From Oscillospiraceae bacterium (lineage in GTDB: Bacteria > Bacillota > Clostridia > Oscillospirales > Oscillospiraceae): a stretch of 49,419 nucleotides of DNA. Location: contig JAFVZT010000012.1 of the NCBI GenBank assembly GCA_017508045.1, forward strand, positions 1 through 49,419, read 5' to 3'. The notes beneath the pieces were generated by a model, which saw only the letters and a program-made list of their open reading frames with translations, was not told the origin of the DNA and searched no databases. This document shows, piece by piece, positions 18,239 through 26,697 of this stretch. Made by a program: the position numbers and the translations under genes. Position 1 is the first letter of the stretch. Each line of letters begins with the position of its first letter.

Positions 18239-19069
18239 ATGCCCGGAATGTTATATTTGGTCCCCACCCCTATTGGCAATCTGGGAGATATCTCCATACG
18301 CTGTCGGGAAACCTTGGAGCAAGCGGACTTTATTGCTGCCGAAGACACCCGTGTCAGCTTAAAGCTACTAAATCACCTGGGGATTAAAAAGAGCCTTGTC
18401 AGCTACTATGAGCATAACAAGGCGCAAAAAGGCAATATCATCGTCGATCGTATTCTGGCGGGAGAAACCTGCGCACTGGTGTCCGACGCCGGCAGTCCTG
18501 CCATTTCCGATCCGGGTGAGGATTTGGTTAAACAGTGCGCCGAAGCGGGTATTACAGTTTGCGCCATACCCGGTCCTTGTGCCGTCATTACCGCATTAAG
18601 CATTTCCGGTCAGTCCACGGGTAGGTTTTGCTTTGAAGGTTTCCTCTCCACCTCCAAGAAAAGCCGTCGGGAGCATTTAGAGGCTTTGGTACAAGAGCAA
18701 AGAACGATGATATTTTATGAAGCGCCCCATAAGCTTTTAAACACGCTGGAAAGTATGGCTGAGGTATTCGGTACTGACAGGTCAATCAGTCTGTGCCGGG
18801 AACTGACAAAGCTCCACGAGGAGGTTGTGCGCACAACGCTGGGTGGCGCAATCACGCTTTATACTCAGCAACCGCCTAAGGGTGAATTTGTTCTGGTTGT
18901 TGCAGGCGCTGCCCCGGAAGAAAAGCCGGCTGCCACCGCCGAAGATGCTGCTGCCCGGGTTGCCGAATTGGTCGCCGGCGGCATGAGTCGCAAGGATGCC
19001 GTCAAACAAACCTCTGCAGAATTAAACCTGCCGAAAAATGTTGTTTACGATGCTTCTTTGTCACAATAG
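18239..19069 (+). CDS. rsmI: 16S rRNA 2'-O-methyltransferase RsmI
   Basis: 276 residues. It methylates the 2'-O of C1402 in 16S rRNA, the same nucleotide whose base RsmH (13285-14220) modifies. Seen: N-terminal LYLVPTPIGNLGDIS, ADFIAAEDTR, the SDAGSPAISDPG glycine loop (near residue 82) and PGPCAVITAL. GGAGGAAGG precedes the ATG. Standard partner of the gene upstream. No obvious terminator follows. Confidence 0.96.
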   Translation: MPGMLYLVPTPIGNLGDISIRCRETLEQADFIAAEDTRVSLKLLNHLGIKKSLVSYYEHNKAQKGNIIVDRILAGETCALVSDAGSPAISDPGEDLVKQCAEAGITVCAIPGPCAVITALSISGQSTGRFCFEGFLSTSKKSRREHLEALVQEQRTMIFYEAPHKLLNTLESMAEVFGTDRSISLCRELTKLHEEVVRTTLGGAITLYTQQPPKGEFVLVVAGAAPEEKPAATAEDAAARVAELVAGGMSRKDAVKQTSAELNLPKNVVYDASLSQ

Positions 19070-19119
19070 TTTACAATTACTTTTACGCTTACTATCAGTT
19101 AAGCAACACAAATAAATGC

Positions 19120-19148
19120 TTGCATTCTGAATGTATGCTTGTTATAAT
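19120..19148 (+). promoter_or_regulatory. Promoter of the first DUF4886-type lipoprotein gene
   Basis: TTGCAT (19120-19125) and TATAAT (19143-19148) with a 17-bp spacer. The stretch around the -10 box (TTGTTATAATT...TTATAAAA) recurs in front of the paralogue at 21374-21402. Confidence 0.8.
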
Positions 19149-19183
19149 TGTGTTGTTATAAAATCATATTCGAGGGGATACAT

Positions 19184-20131
19184 ATGAAACAATTTAAAAC
19201 TATTATTGCAATTCTACTTTGTTTATGCACTCTGGCGCTCTGTGCTTGTAACGGAACACCAAGTACGCAGGACCCGGAGAATAACAAGCCCTTGTGTGAC
19301 GGAAAAAATTTGAAGATTTTGGCTATCACCAGCAGCTTTGGCTTAAACACCACCCAGCATCTGGGCGATATTGCTATGGCAGAGGGCTGCACAAATGTGG
19401 TGGTTGGCAGACTTTACGCCAGCGGCTGCACCCTGCTCCAGCACGTCAGCAATGCCCAAAACAACACAAAGTTCTACGAATATACGAAATATGTAAATGG
19501 TTCTTGGGCCGCTACAAAGGCAAATACATCTATGCAGGAGGGATTGCAGGACGAGGATTGGGATGTTATCTTTATTCAGCAGGGCGCTGCCCAGGCACCT
19601 CTTGCAAACACCTATCATACGGGCGGAAATAGCCATGTAAGCAAGCTGATACAGCTGATACAGGATAAAATTCAAAAACCTGATATCCCCTTTGTTTGGA
19701 ATATGGTTTGGGCATACCAAAGCGATAGCACGCAGCCGGTTTTTGCCACCACCTTTAAAGGCGATCAGACGGCAATGTACAACTCCATCATCAACACAAC
19801 GAAAGAGCAAATTGTACCCATCAAAGAAATTGATGCCATCATCCCCTCCGGCACTGCTATCCAAAATGCACGGACCAGCTTCATTGGCGACACATTAACG
19901 AAGGACACCTATCACCTGAACAATTTGGGTCGTGTCATTGCTGGTTACACCTTGTATTCCATTTTAACCGGAAAAGAAATTACTGCTGTAAATGTAGAAT
20001 TTGTATCCAGTTATGATATTTCCGGCTATCACGTGCTAACAGATGAAGAAAAGCAGGTTATCGTGGAAGCAGTAAATGCTGCCATTGCAAAGCCATATGA
20101 GGTTACTCAGTCTAAATTTGTGAACCAATAA
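19184..20131 (+). CDS. DUF4886-type SGNH-like lipoprotein, copy 1
   Basis: 315 residues. An N-terminal signal peptide ends in a lipobox (LALCAC, acylated Cys near residue 20), so the protein is expected on the outer face of the membrane. The body resembles DUF4886, an SGNH-hydrolase relative: the first block reads ILAITSSFG with a candidate nucleophile Ser, LYASGC follows, and a DTYHLNNLG block supplies the D-x-x-H pair. Substrate unknown; an esterase-like action on a glycan or lipid is inference. The ATG at 19184 is chosen because GAGGGG precedes it and the signal peptide begins there. A paralogue of the same length lies at 21437. Confidence 0.75.
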   Translation: MKQFKTIIAILLCLCTLALCACNGTPSTQDPENNKPLCDGKNLKILAITSSFGLNTTQHLGDIAMAEGCTNVVVGRLYASGCTLLQHVSNAQNNTKFYEYTKYVNGSWAATKANTSMQEGLQDEDWDVIFIQQGAAQAPLANTYHTGGNSHVSKLIQLIQDKIQKPDIPFVWNMVWAYQSDSTQPVFATTFKGDQTAMYNSIINTTKEQIVPIKEIDAIIPSGTAIQNARTSFIGDTLTKDTYHLNNLGRVIAGYTLYSILTGKEITAVNVEFVSSYDISGYHVLTDEEKQVIVEAVNAAIAKPYEVTQSKFVNQ

Positions 20132-20145
20132 TTCTATAATAGTCA

Positions 20146-20180
20146 CTGGGGTCAGGCATTTCGCCTGACCCCAGCTTTTA
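20146..20180 (+). terminator. Terminator after lipoprotein copy 1
   Basis: A 12-bp perfect stem CTGGGGTCAGGC/GCCTGACCCCAG with a 5-nt loop, followed by CTTTTATT. The same stem recurs after copy 2, so the terminator was duplicated with the gene. Confidence 0.88.
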
Positions 20181-20244
20181 TTGTGCTGCTTTACCGTGTC
20201 AAGTTTTTTCTTCTTCAGCATAGGGTTAAGCAGGAGGGATAATT

Positions 20245-20823
20245 ATGGTTATGAGTTGGATTTTTACAGGAATTGTAGCCATCGCATTAGTTGCGGCAAT
20301 TGCCTTAGGTCGGGGCAGCGAACTGGCTGCGGCAGTGCCGACAGGCGCGCAAGCAGGTATTGCGCTGGTTATTTCCATGGCAGGCTCCATCTGCCTGTGG
20401 ACAGGAGTCGGCGCGCTGATGGACAAGGTCGGCCTCACCGACTGTTTGTCAAAACTATTGAAGCCACTGCTTAAAAGACTATTTCCTTCCACGCAGAAAG
20501 ACACCCAATTGTCCCAGCATCTCAGCGCCAATATCTGTGCAAATTTTCTTGGTCTGGGAAACGCGGCAACACCGATGGGTATCCAGGCAGCGCAAAGGCT
20601 TTCCATTAAAAGTAACCACGTCGCAAGTGACGAGCTGTGCAGACTGATCGTCTTAAATACCGCATCCATTCAACTCATTCCCGCAACGGTTGCCGCTATA
20701 AGGGCATCGTTAGGCTGTACCACGCCCTTTGACATTTTACCGGCTGTCTGGATAACCAGTTTGTGTTCTGCGGGCTTGGGCCTTACTGCCGCATGGCTGA
20801 TGGGAAAGCTGTGGCGCAGATGA
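20245..20823 (+). CDS. spmA: Spore maturation protein A
   Basis: 192 residues, an integral membrane protein of the nucleoside-recognition (Gate) family. SpmA with SpmB is needed for spore core dehydration and heat resistance in Bacillus and Clostridium. Seen: LGRGSELAAAVPTGAQAGI-type start, WTGVGALMDKVGL, and FLGLGNAATPMGI, the family motif. AGGAGGG precedes the ATG. It overlaps spmB by 4 bp. No convincing sigma-E or sigma-G promoter was found in the short gap after the upstream terminator. Confidence 0.93.
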   Translation: MVMSWIFTGIVAIALVAAIALGRGSELAAAVPTGAQAGIALVISMAGSICLWTGVGALMDKVGLTDCLSKLLKPLLKRLFPSTQKDTQLSQHLSANICANFLGLGNAATPMGIQAAQRLSIKSNHVASDELCRLIVLNTASIQLIPATVAAIRASLGCTTPFDILPAVWITSLCSAGLGLTAAWLMGKLWRR

Positions 20824-21329
20824 CCGATTATCTTGTTCCTCTGATATTGCTGACAGTTTGCTGTCTTGCACTGCGAAAAAAGGAAAATGCCTATAACATA
20901 TTGATCGGCGGCGCAGCAGACGGTCTCAAACTCCTCCTTACCTTAACCCCAACCTTAATCCTGTTGCTAACTGCCGTAACTATGCTGCGTGCATCCGGTG
21001 CTGTTGAAGTCATCAGTGCTTACCTAGCCCCAATTTTCCGGTGTTTTGGAATACCCCCGGAAACTGCAATTCTTGTGCTGATCCGACCCATCAGCGGAAG
21101 CGCCGCCTTGGCCATCGGTGCAGATTTAATGACCCGCCATGGTGTTGACTCCATAATCGGCAGAACTGTCGCCGTAATGCTCGGCTCTACAGAAACCACA
21201 TTTTACACCATCAGTGTTTATTTCGGTGCAGCCGGAATTAAAAAGACCCGGTATACCGTTCCGGCAGCATTAATTGCGGATTTTGTAGGATTTACCGTTG
21301 CTTCATTAACTGTCCGCCTTTTATTTTAA
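20820..21329 (+). CDS. spmB: Spore maturation protein B
   Basis: 169 residues from MTDYLVPL. A membrane protein with the Gate domain: GLKLLLTLTPTLILLLTAV, LIRPISGSAALAIGADLM and MLGSTETTFYTISVYFGA are characteristic of SpmB. The ATG at 20820 overlaps the spmA stop as ATGA, the usual coupling of this pair; the longer open frame upstream merely overlaps spmA. Confidence 0.94.
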   Translation: MTDYLVPLILLTVCCLALRKKENAYNILIGGAADGLKLLLTLTPTLILLLTAVTMLRASGAVEVISAYLAPIFRCFGIPPETAILVLIRPISGSAALAIGADLMTRHGVDSIIGRTVAVMLGSTETTFYTISVYFGAAGIKKTRYTVPAALIADFVGFTVASLTVRLLF

Positions 21330-21373
21330 ACTCCAACAGTAAAATTCTTCATAATGATAACATGATGAAACCC

Positions 21374-21402
21374 TTGTTTTTTGAAGACCGGTTTGTTATA
21401 AT
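21374..21402 (+). promoter_or_regulatory. Promoter of the second DUF4886-type lipoprotein gene
   Basis: TTGTTT (21374-21379) and TATAAT (21397-21402), 17-bp spacer. The downstream sequence is like that before copy 1, showing that the duplication included the promoter. Confidence 0.8.
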
Positions 21403-21436
21403 TAAGTCATTATAAAACAATACTAGAGGAGTTCAT

Positions 21437-22384
21437 ATGAAACGATTTAGAGCTGTCGCCTTAATATTGCTCTGTCTAAGCACCTTGTCGCTGTATGCTT
21501 GTACCGGAACTCCAGGTACACAAAACTCGAGAGACGGCAAGCCACTGTGTGACGGGAATACATTGAAGATTTTGGCAATTACCAGCAGTGCCGGCTTGAA
21601 CACCACTGAGCTTTTGGGAGATATTGCCTTAGCAGAAGGCTGCACAAATGTAATCGTCGGTAGACTGTATGCAAGTGGCTGCAGCTTAATCCAGCATATC
21701 AGCAACGCTCTAAACAGCACCAAATTTTATGAATACACCAAATTTACAAATGGCACCTGGGCATCGGTAAGAAAAAACACCTCCATGCAGGAGGGTCTCC
21801 AGGATGAAGATTGGGATATTATCTTTATCCAGCAGGGTGCTGCCCAGGCACCGCTGGCATACACCTATCATATGAATGGAAAAAGCTATGTAAACACACT
21901 GATAAAACTGATACGGGATCAAATCCAAAGATCCGATGTTCCTTTTGTTTGGAATATGACTTGGGCTTTTCAAAGCGATAGTACACAACCGGTTTTTGTC
22001 GACAACTTTAAAAAAGATCAAATGGCAATGTACAATTCTATCTTAAATGCAGTAAAAGAGCAGATTGTACCCATTAATGAGATCCATGCCATTATCCCCT
22101 CCGGCACTGCCATTCAAAATGCCCGAACCAGCTTCATCGGAGATACCTTAACAAAAGATACGTATCATCTAAATAACCTAGGCCGTGTGATCGCAGGTTA
22201 CACCTTATATTCCATATTGACCGAGAAAGAAATTACCGCTGTGAATGTAGATGTTGTTTCCAGTTTTGACATTTCCGGCTATCACGTCCTGACAGATGAA
22301 GAAAAGCAAGTCATTGTGGAAGCGGTCAATGCAGCCATTGCAAAACCCTATGAAATAACTCCCTCTAAATTCATTGAACAATAG
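21437..22384 (+). CDS. DUF4886-type SGNH-like lipoprotein, copy 2
   Basis: 315 residues, gap-free alignment with copy 1 and roughly 80% identical by eye. The lipobox is LSLYAC. The first SGNH-like block reads ILAITSSAG (Phe to Ala against copy 1). The region from IIPSGTAIQNAR through the DTYH block to YTLYSIL is identical in both, which points to the active-site part; differences cluster in the middle (about 105-200), perhaps the substrate or partner face. GAGGAG precedes the ATG. Function unknown. Confidence 0.75.
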   Translation: MKRFRAVALILLCLSTLSLYACTGTPGTQNSRDGKPLCDGNTLKILAITSSAGLNTTELLGDIALAEGCTNVIVGRLYASGCSLIQHISNALNSTKFYEYTKFTNGTWASVRKNTSMQEGLQDEDWDIIFIQQGAAQAPLAYTYHMNGKSYVNTLIKLIRDQIQRSDVPFVWNMTWAFQSDSTQPVFVDNFKKDQMAMYNSILNAVKEQIVPINEIHAIIPSGTAIQNARTSFIGDTLTKDTYHLNNLGRVIAGYTLYSILTEKEITAVNVDVVSSFDISGYHVLTDEEKQVIVEAVNAAIAKPYEITPSKFIEQ

Positions 22385-22398
22385 TTCTTATAATAAAT

Positions 22399-22436
22399 AC
22401 TGGGGTCAGGCAATAAGCCTGACCCCGGTATTTATT
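22399..22436 (+). terminator. Terminator after lipoprotein copy 2
   Basis: A 13-bp stem around TGGGGTCAGGC/GCCTGACCCCG with a 5-nt AATAA loop, then ATTTATT. Nearly the same hairpin as at 20146-20174. Confidence 0.8.
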
Positions 22437-22512
22437 ATAGTAACATAATGCTGTAAAGAACAACCAATGATTGTGTTTTGTTCTCTCCAATTGTCCAGCT
22501 AAATTTAATCAC

Positions 22513-22551
22513 AGAAAAAAGCCAGCCGAAGGAATTCCTTCGGCTGGCTTT
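22513..22551 (-). terminator. Terminator of rpsU
   Basis: A 34-bp perfect inverted repeat (22518-22551, AAAGCCAGCCGAAGG and its complement around AATT) followed on the minus strand by a run of six or more T. It also faces the lipoprotein gene from the other side, so it may stop both strands. Confidence 0.92.
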
Positions 22552-22572
22552 GAGCAGCAAAATCAAGAGGGA

Positions 22573-22755
22573 TTAGAAGAACTTTCTCTTGTTCTTACGG
22601 GCAGCTTCAGACTTCTGCTTACGCTTCAGGCTGGGGCTGACATAATGCTCGCGCTTCTTAACTTCAGCAATAACACCCTCCTTGGCGCAACTCCGCTTAA
22701 AACGACGCAGGGCGCTTTCCAGGGTCTCATTTTCCTTAACGCGAATTTCAGACAT
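22573..22755 (-). CDS. rpsU: 30S ribosomal protein S21
   Basis: 60 residues from [11 protein letters not shown]21 binds the 30S platform and helps mRNA binding. Seen: [16 protein letters not shown] and the basic tail [16 protein letters not shown]. The start at 22755 has GGAGGGAGGG in front; the longer frame to 22779 would put the start upstream of this site. Own consensus promoter and terminator, in the same direction as leuS. Confidence 0.97.
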   Translation of the reverse strand: MSEIRVKENETLESALRRFKRSCAKEGVIAEVKKREHYVSPSLKRKQKSEAARKNKRKFF

Positions 22756-22826
22756 TGTTTTCCCTCCCTCCGATAGCATCCGGCTAGTTCCAGGATGCGT
22801 TCAGGACTTGATAATCAAGCTAGAGT

Positions 22827-22855
22827 ATTATACGCCAAATCACCGCAAATGTCAA
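22827..22855 (-). promoter_or_regulatory. Consensus promoter of rpsU
   Basis: A perfect TTGACA (22850-22855) and TATAAT (22827-22832) with a 17-bp spacer. The leader of about 65 nt contains two small inverted repeats, CTTGA-TTA-TCAAG (22807-22819) and GCATCC...GGATGC, just before the Shine-Dalgarno. Confidence 0.9.
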
Positions 22856-22894
22856 GCAGGTTTCCGGCATTTTCATAGGATTCTGCAATTTTTC

Positions 22895-25318
22895 TTACTT
22901 GACAATCAAATTAACCAGTTTGTTCTTTATGACAATGGTTTTTATAATGCTGCCACCCTGCTTCTCCAGAAACGCGGCAATTTTTGCGTCCGCTACAACC
23001 TTGGCAATTACCTCATCATCGGAAAGGTCAGCCTCCATCATCACCGTACCGCGCATTTTTCCGTTAACCTGAACGGCCACGGTAACCTCAGTATCCTTGC
23101 ACTTTTCCTCACTGTAGGCAGGCCAACTCTCATAGGCAATGGTCTTGTCATGACCCAACGCCTGCCAAATCTCTTCGCCGGCATGAGGAATAATACAAGA
23201 AATCATTTTCACAAAGCCCTCAGCATATTCTCTGGGACATGTTCCGTTTTTGTAGACCTCATTAACAAAGACCATCATCTGAGCAATCGCCGTATTAAAT
23301 GCCAGCTGCTCAAAGTCACCGGTGACCTTCTTTACCGTCTGATGATAAATCTTGGTAAGCCTGCCGTCATCGGTATCTGTGATGTTGGCGCCTTCCGTAA
23401 AGAAGTTCCACACACGGTTGATAAACTTTCTTGCGCCGGCAACTGCAGCTGTACTCCAAGGCTTGGAGACCTCCAGCGGACCCATAAACATTTCATACAA
23501 ACGCAGGGTATCTGCACCGTATTCCCGTACAATATCGCTGGGATTTACCACAAATTCCGGGAAACGCTTGCCCATTTTAATGCCATTCTCACCCAAAATC
23601 ATACCCTGGTGAACCAGCTTCTTAAAAGGCTCTTTCACTGGAGAAATGCCAATATCATAGAGGAAGCGATTCCAAATTCGGGAGTAAATCAAGTGACCTA
23701 CCGCATGCTCCGGACCGCCGATGTACAAATCTACAGGCATCCAGTGCTTCATAAGCTCTGGGTCGCAGAGGGCATTTTCATTTTTCGGGTCAATATACCG
23801 CAGAAAATACCAGGAAGAGCCGGCAGAGCCGGGCATGGTAGAGGTTTCCCGGACACCTTGAATTCCGTTTTGATTGTACTGTTTCCACTCGGTGGCATTT
23901 TCCAAGGGCGCTTGTCCGTTACGACCCTTGTAGTCTTCCAGTTCCGGCAGGATTAAAGGAAGCTCCTCGTCGGGCAAAAATACAGTCTTACCGTCCTCGG
24001 TGTATACACAGGGAACAGGCTCGCCCCAATATCTCTGACGGGCGAAGATCCACTCGCGGAAATGGTAATTGATCTTTCTTCTGGCAACACCGGCCTTTTC
24101 CAGCTTGCAGGTAATGGCTTCCTTAGCCTCCTCCACCGTTAAGCCGGTAAACTCCTCGGAGTTAATCAAGCGGCAGCCCTTGCCCAAATAACTTTGCTTT
24201 TCAAAGGCTTTCTGGGTCACATCTCCACCGTCAATAACCTGAATCATAGGGATATTATGGACCTGAGCATATTCAAAGTCACGCTGGTCGTGGCTGGGAA
24301 CTGCCATAACTGCACCTGTGCCGTAGTTTGCCAGTACAAAGTCGCCGATAAATACGGGAACTTCTTTGCCGTTAACCGGGTTAATGGCATACACGCCCTT
24401 TAAAGGACAGCCAGACTTGGTTTTATTCAGCTCCGTGCGGTCCATATCGCTCTTTTTCGCAGTCTCTGCGATATAAGCCTCAACCTCTTGCCTATTTTCT
24501 ATCCGGTCCATTAGGCTCTGGACTATTTTACCGTCGGGAGCAAGGACCATAAAGGTAATGCCGTAAATTGTTTCGATGCAAGTAGTGTAAATAGAGAAAT
24601 CACCGCCGCCAACCAACTTGAAGTCGACCTCCACGCCGGTGCTCTTGCCAATCCAGTTGCGCTGAATTTCCTTGGTGGATTCCGGCCAGTCTATCTCCTC
24701 AAGACCCTCCAACAGCTTTTCCGCAAAGGCAGGCTGGTCAATGACCCACTGCATCATATTCTTCTTAACAACCGGGAATCCGCCGCGCTCGGACTTTCCG
24801 TCGATAACCTCATCGTTGGAAAGCACCGTACCCAGCTCTTCGCACCAGTTTACAGGCATTTCAATCCGCTTGGCGTACCCTGCCTCATAAAGCTTTTTGA
24901 AAATCCACTGGGTCCACTTATAGAAATCCGGATCGGAGGTTGCAATCATTTTGGACCAATCGTAATCAAAGCCAAGCTCCTTCAGCTGCTTGGAGAAGGT
25001 TTCAATATTCTTCTGCGTAAAACCATTGGGATGATTGCCGGTGCTGACTGCATACTGCTCAGCCGGCAAACCAAAGGAATCATAACCCATGGGATGCAGC
25101 ACATTATAACCCTGCATCCGCTTCATGCGGGACATAATATCCGTGGCGGTATAACCTTCCGGGTGTCCTGCGTGCAGACCTACTCCGGAGGGGTACGGGA
25201 ACATATCCAACACATAATACTTAGGCTTGGAAAAATCCCATACATCTGTATGAAATGTATTATTCTCCTGCCAGTATTTTTGCCATTTTTCTTCCACCTT
25301 TGCGTGTACGTAATCCAT
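22895..25318 (-). CDS. leuS: Leucyl-tRNA synthetase
   Basis: 807 residues, normal bacterial LeuRS length. Class I synthetase charging tRNA-Leu, with the CP1 editing domain (about 220-400). Seen: FPYPSGVGLHAGHPEGY, where HAGH is the HIGH motif (near residue 49), and a KMSKS-position loop reading KMGKR (near 568). The catalytic EWIFARQRYWGEP and GGPEHAVGHLIYSR stretches are typical. The gene follows rsfS by 20 bp, so there is no T-box leader; it is probably expressed with the smc-to-rsfS genes. Confidence 0.97.
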   Translation of the reverse strand: MDYVHAKVEEKWQKYWQENNTFHTDVWDFSKPKYYVLDMFPYPSGVGLHAGHPEGYTATDIMSRMKRMQGYNVLHPMGYDSFGLPAEQYAVSTGNHPNGFTQKNIETFSKQLKELGFDYDWSKMIATSDPDFYKWTQWIFKKLYEAGYAKRIEMPVNWCEELGTVLSNDEVIDGKSERGGFPVVKKNMMQWVIDQPAFAEKLLEGLEEIDWPESTKEIQRNWIGKSTGVEVDFKLVGGGDFSIYTTCIETIYGITFMVLAPDGKIVQSLMDRIENRQEVEAYIAETAKKSDMDRTELNKTKSGCPLKGVYAINPVNGKEVPVFIGDFVLANYGTGAVMAVPSHDQRDFEYAQVHNIPMIQVIDGGDVTQKAFEKQSYLGKGCRLINSEEFTGLTVEEAKEAITCKLEKAGVARRKINYHFREWIFARQRYWGEPVPCVYTEDGKTVFLPDEELPLILPELEDYKGRNGQAPLENATEWKQYNQNGIQGVRETSTMPGSAGSSWYFLRYIDPKNENALCDPELMKHWMPVDLYIGGPEHAVGHLIYSRIWNRFLYDIGISPVKEPFKKLVHQGMILGENGIKMGKRFPEFVVNPSDIVREYGADTLRLYEMFMGPLEVSKPWSTAAVAGARKFINRVWNFFTEGANITDTDDGRLTKIYHQTVKKVTGDFEQLAFNTAIAQMMVFVNEVYKNGTCPREYAEGFVKMISCIIPHAGEEIWQALGHDKTIAYESWPAYSEEKCKDTEVTVAVQVNGKMRGTVMMEADLSDDEVIAKVVADAKIAAFLEKQGGSIIKTIVIKNKLVNLIVK

Positions 25319-25338
25319 GGTCTTTTCTACCTCTTTCC

Positions 25339-25701
25339 TTATTCGGGAATAATAATTTCGCTTAAATCAATTTCCTCGGCATCCGCCCACAGGCGCTCCA
25401 AAGAGTAAAACTCCCGAGCCTCCTGGGTAAACACATGCACAACCACTGAGCCAAAGTCCAGCAGCTCCCATGTGTTGCCGCGATGTCCCTCACGCCCCAG
25501 CATGGGCTCACCCAGCTGCTCGAACACATACTCTGCATTGTCACACAGTGTTTTTACGTGGGTATTGGAGGTGCCGGTACAGATAATAAAATAATCCGCT
25601 AGACTGGACACCTTATCAATTTTCAGAAGCTTGATATCCATACCTTTTTTGCTGTCCAATGCCTTTGTAACCTCATAGGCTACTTCCTTTGCAGTTAACA
25701 T
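25339..25701 (-). CDS. rsfS: Ribosomal silencing factor RsfS
   Basis: 120 residues, the Iojap family. It binds L14 on the 50S subunit and blocks subunit joining in starvation. The family core SLADYFIICTGTS (near residue 33) and the GNTWELLDFGSVVVHVF stretch are clear. GGAAG precedes the ATG; one base separates it from the nadD-yqeK gene, the normal neighbour in Firmicutes. Confidence 0.96.
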   Translation of the reverse strand: MLTAKEVAYEVTKALDSKKGMDIKLLKIDKVSSLADYFIICTGTSNTHVKTLCDNAEYVFEQLGEPMLGREGHRGNTWELLDFGSVVVHVFTQEAREFYSLERLWADAEEIDLSEIIIPE

Positions 25702-25702
25702 A

Positions 25703-26677
25703 CTATTCTTCCTTTCGTTGCAACCACATCAGTGCTTGCTGAGATTCCGGAGAAATCTCCCTGCCTTGCCGCCAAAGCATGGTTAATGTCATTTCCAAAC
25801 CTAATTTTAATGCTTGATCGATATCGGAATACGCCAGTTTGCGAAGCTCATCCACGCCGTCAAAATTACGGTTGGGTTCCATATAGTCTGCCACATAAAT
25901 CACTTTTTCAAGCATATTCATATCCGCTTTTCCGGTGGTATGGCTGGCAATGGCGCTTACCACCGCATCGTTTTCACCAAATATCCGCCTCGCCACCAGG
26001 CTGCCGGTGAGAGCATGGAGGGTTTTGGGATTTTGTTTGGAAAAATTGTCTAAAATTATACCATACGCACGACATAAAGTCAATTGCAGAGGGCCGTCCA
26101 GTGCCTTCGTAATATCGTGCAGCAGCCCTGCCCTGGCTGCGTCAGTTTCATCTACACCCCAAATACGAGCCAGCTCAACGGCCGTATCCCGGCAGCCTAA
26201 AACATGGGCAACCCGATTGGGCTTCAGCAAGCTGATGACCGCCTGTTCCAGCTTATCCATAGGCAGGTGACGCAGACTTTTTCCTGTGCCGTACAGGTTG
26301 TTCATCTGAATATATCGGGAAACACCCTCCGGCAGAAAATCATCCCCACAGCGAAACGCCAGCAATCTGCGAATATCCGCCCGGGTTAAAACCGGCGCTA
26401 TTTCCTCGATACGCTGATCATCCGGACACGTGCTTTCCAGATGTTCATCCGGGGATATAATCTCCACATTGGGAATTTGCGAAAAGCAAAGCCGGAGCAT
26501 ATCCAGGCGCTGCTCTAAAGTCGCCGCGTCTGCAAGGGAAAGTTCCTTAGGCGCGGCATAGGAAGGAATGATAAGCAATTTATCCAGGCTGCGCTCCCGG
26601 ATCGCCTGCAGAGCCACTTGTAAGTGACCCAAATGGGGAGGATCAAAGCTGCCACCGTAAATGCCAATATGTTCCAT
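25703..26677 (-). CDS. Shortened NadD-like domain fused to YqeK HD hydrolase
   Basis: 324 residues. The N-terminus has the nucleotidyltransferase signature GIYGGSFDPPHLGHL (residues 5-19, HxGH type) of NadD. After about residue 75 the region that normally carries the SYT-D-TL, GAD and W-K-binding segments is missing; the text jumps to a stretch like the NadD C-terminus (LTRADIRRLLA, where ISSTxIR is expected). From about residue 140 a complete YqeK domain follows with H-and-HD metal motifs (RVAHVLGC, LLHDITKAL, ASHTTG, YVADYMEP); YqeK hydrolyses Ap4A. Fused NadD-YqeK proteins are expected near 390 residues, so about 65-75 are lost. The NMN/NaMN adenylyltransferase activity is doubtful; the HD part looks intact. 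Confidence 0.85.
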   Translation of the reverse strand: MEHIGIYGGSFDPPHLGHLQVALQAIRERSLDKLLIIPSYAAPKELSLADAATLEQRLDMLRLCFSQIPNVEIISPDEHLESTCPDDQRIEEIAPVLTRADIRRLLAFRCGDDFLPEGVSRYIQMNNLYGTGKSLRHLPMDKLEQAVISLLKPNRVAHVLGCRDTAVELARIWGVDETDAARAGLLHDITKALDGPLQLTLCRAYGIILDNFSKQNPKTLHALTGSLVARRIFGENDAVVSAIASHTTGKADMNMLEKVIYVADYMEPNRNFDGVDELRKLAYSDIDQALKLGLEMTLTMLWRQGREISPESQQALMWLQRKEE

Positions 26678-26697
26678 AACATTCCCTCCTTATGTCA

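Noticed and set aside
22682-23956. Long plus-strand open frame of 424 codons opposite leuS and rpsU
   Set aside because: No family, no Shine-Dalgarno, low-complexity shadow composition; leuS on the other strand is unmistakable.
25319-25338. T-box riboswitch expected before leuS
   Set aside because: Only 20 bp separate leuS from rsfS, leaving no room for a leader.
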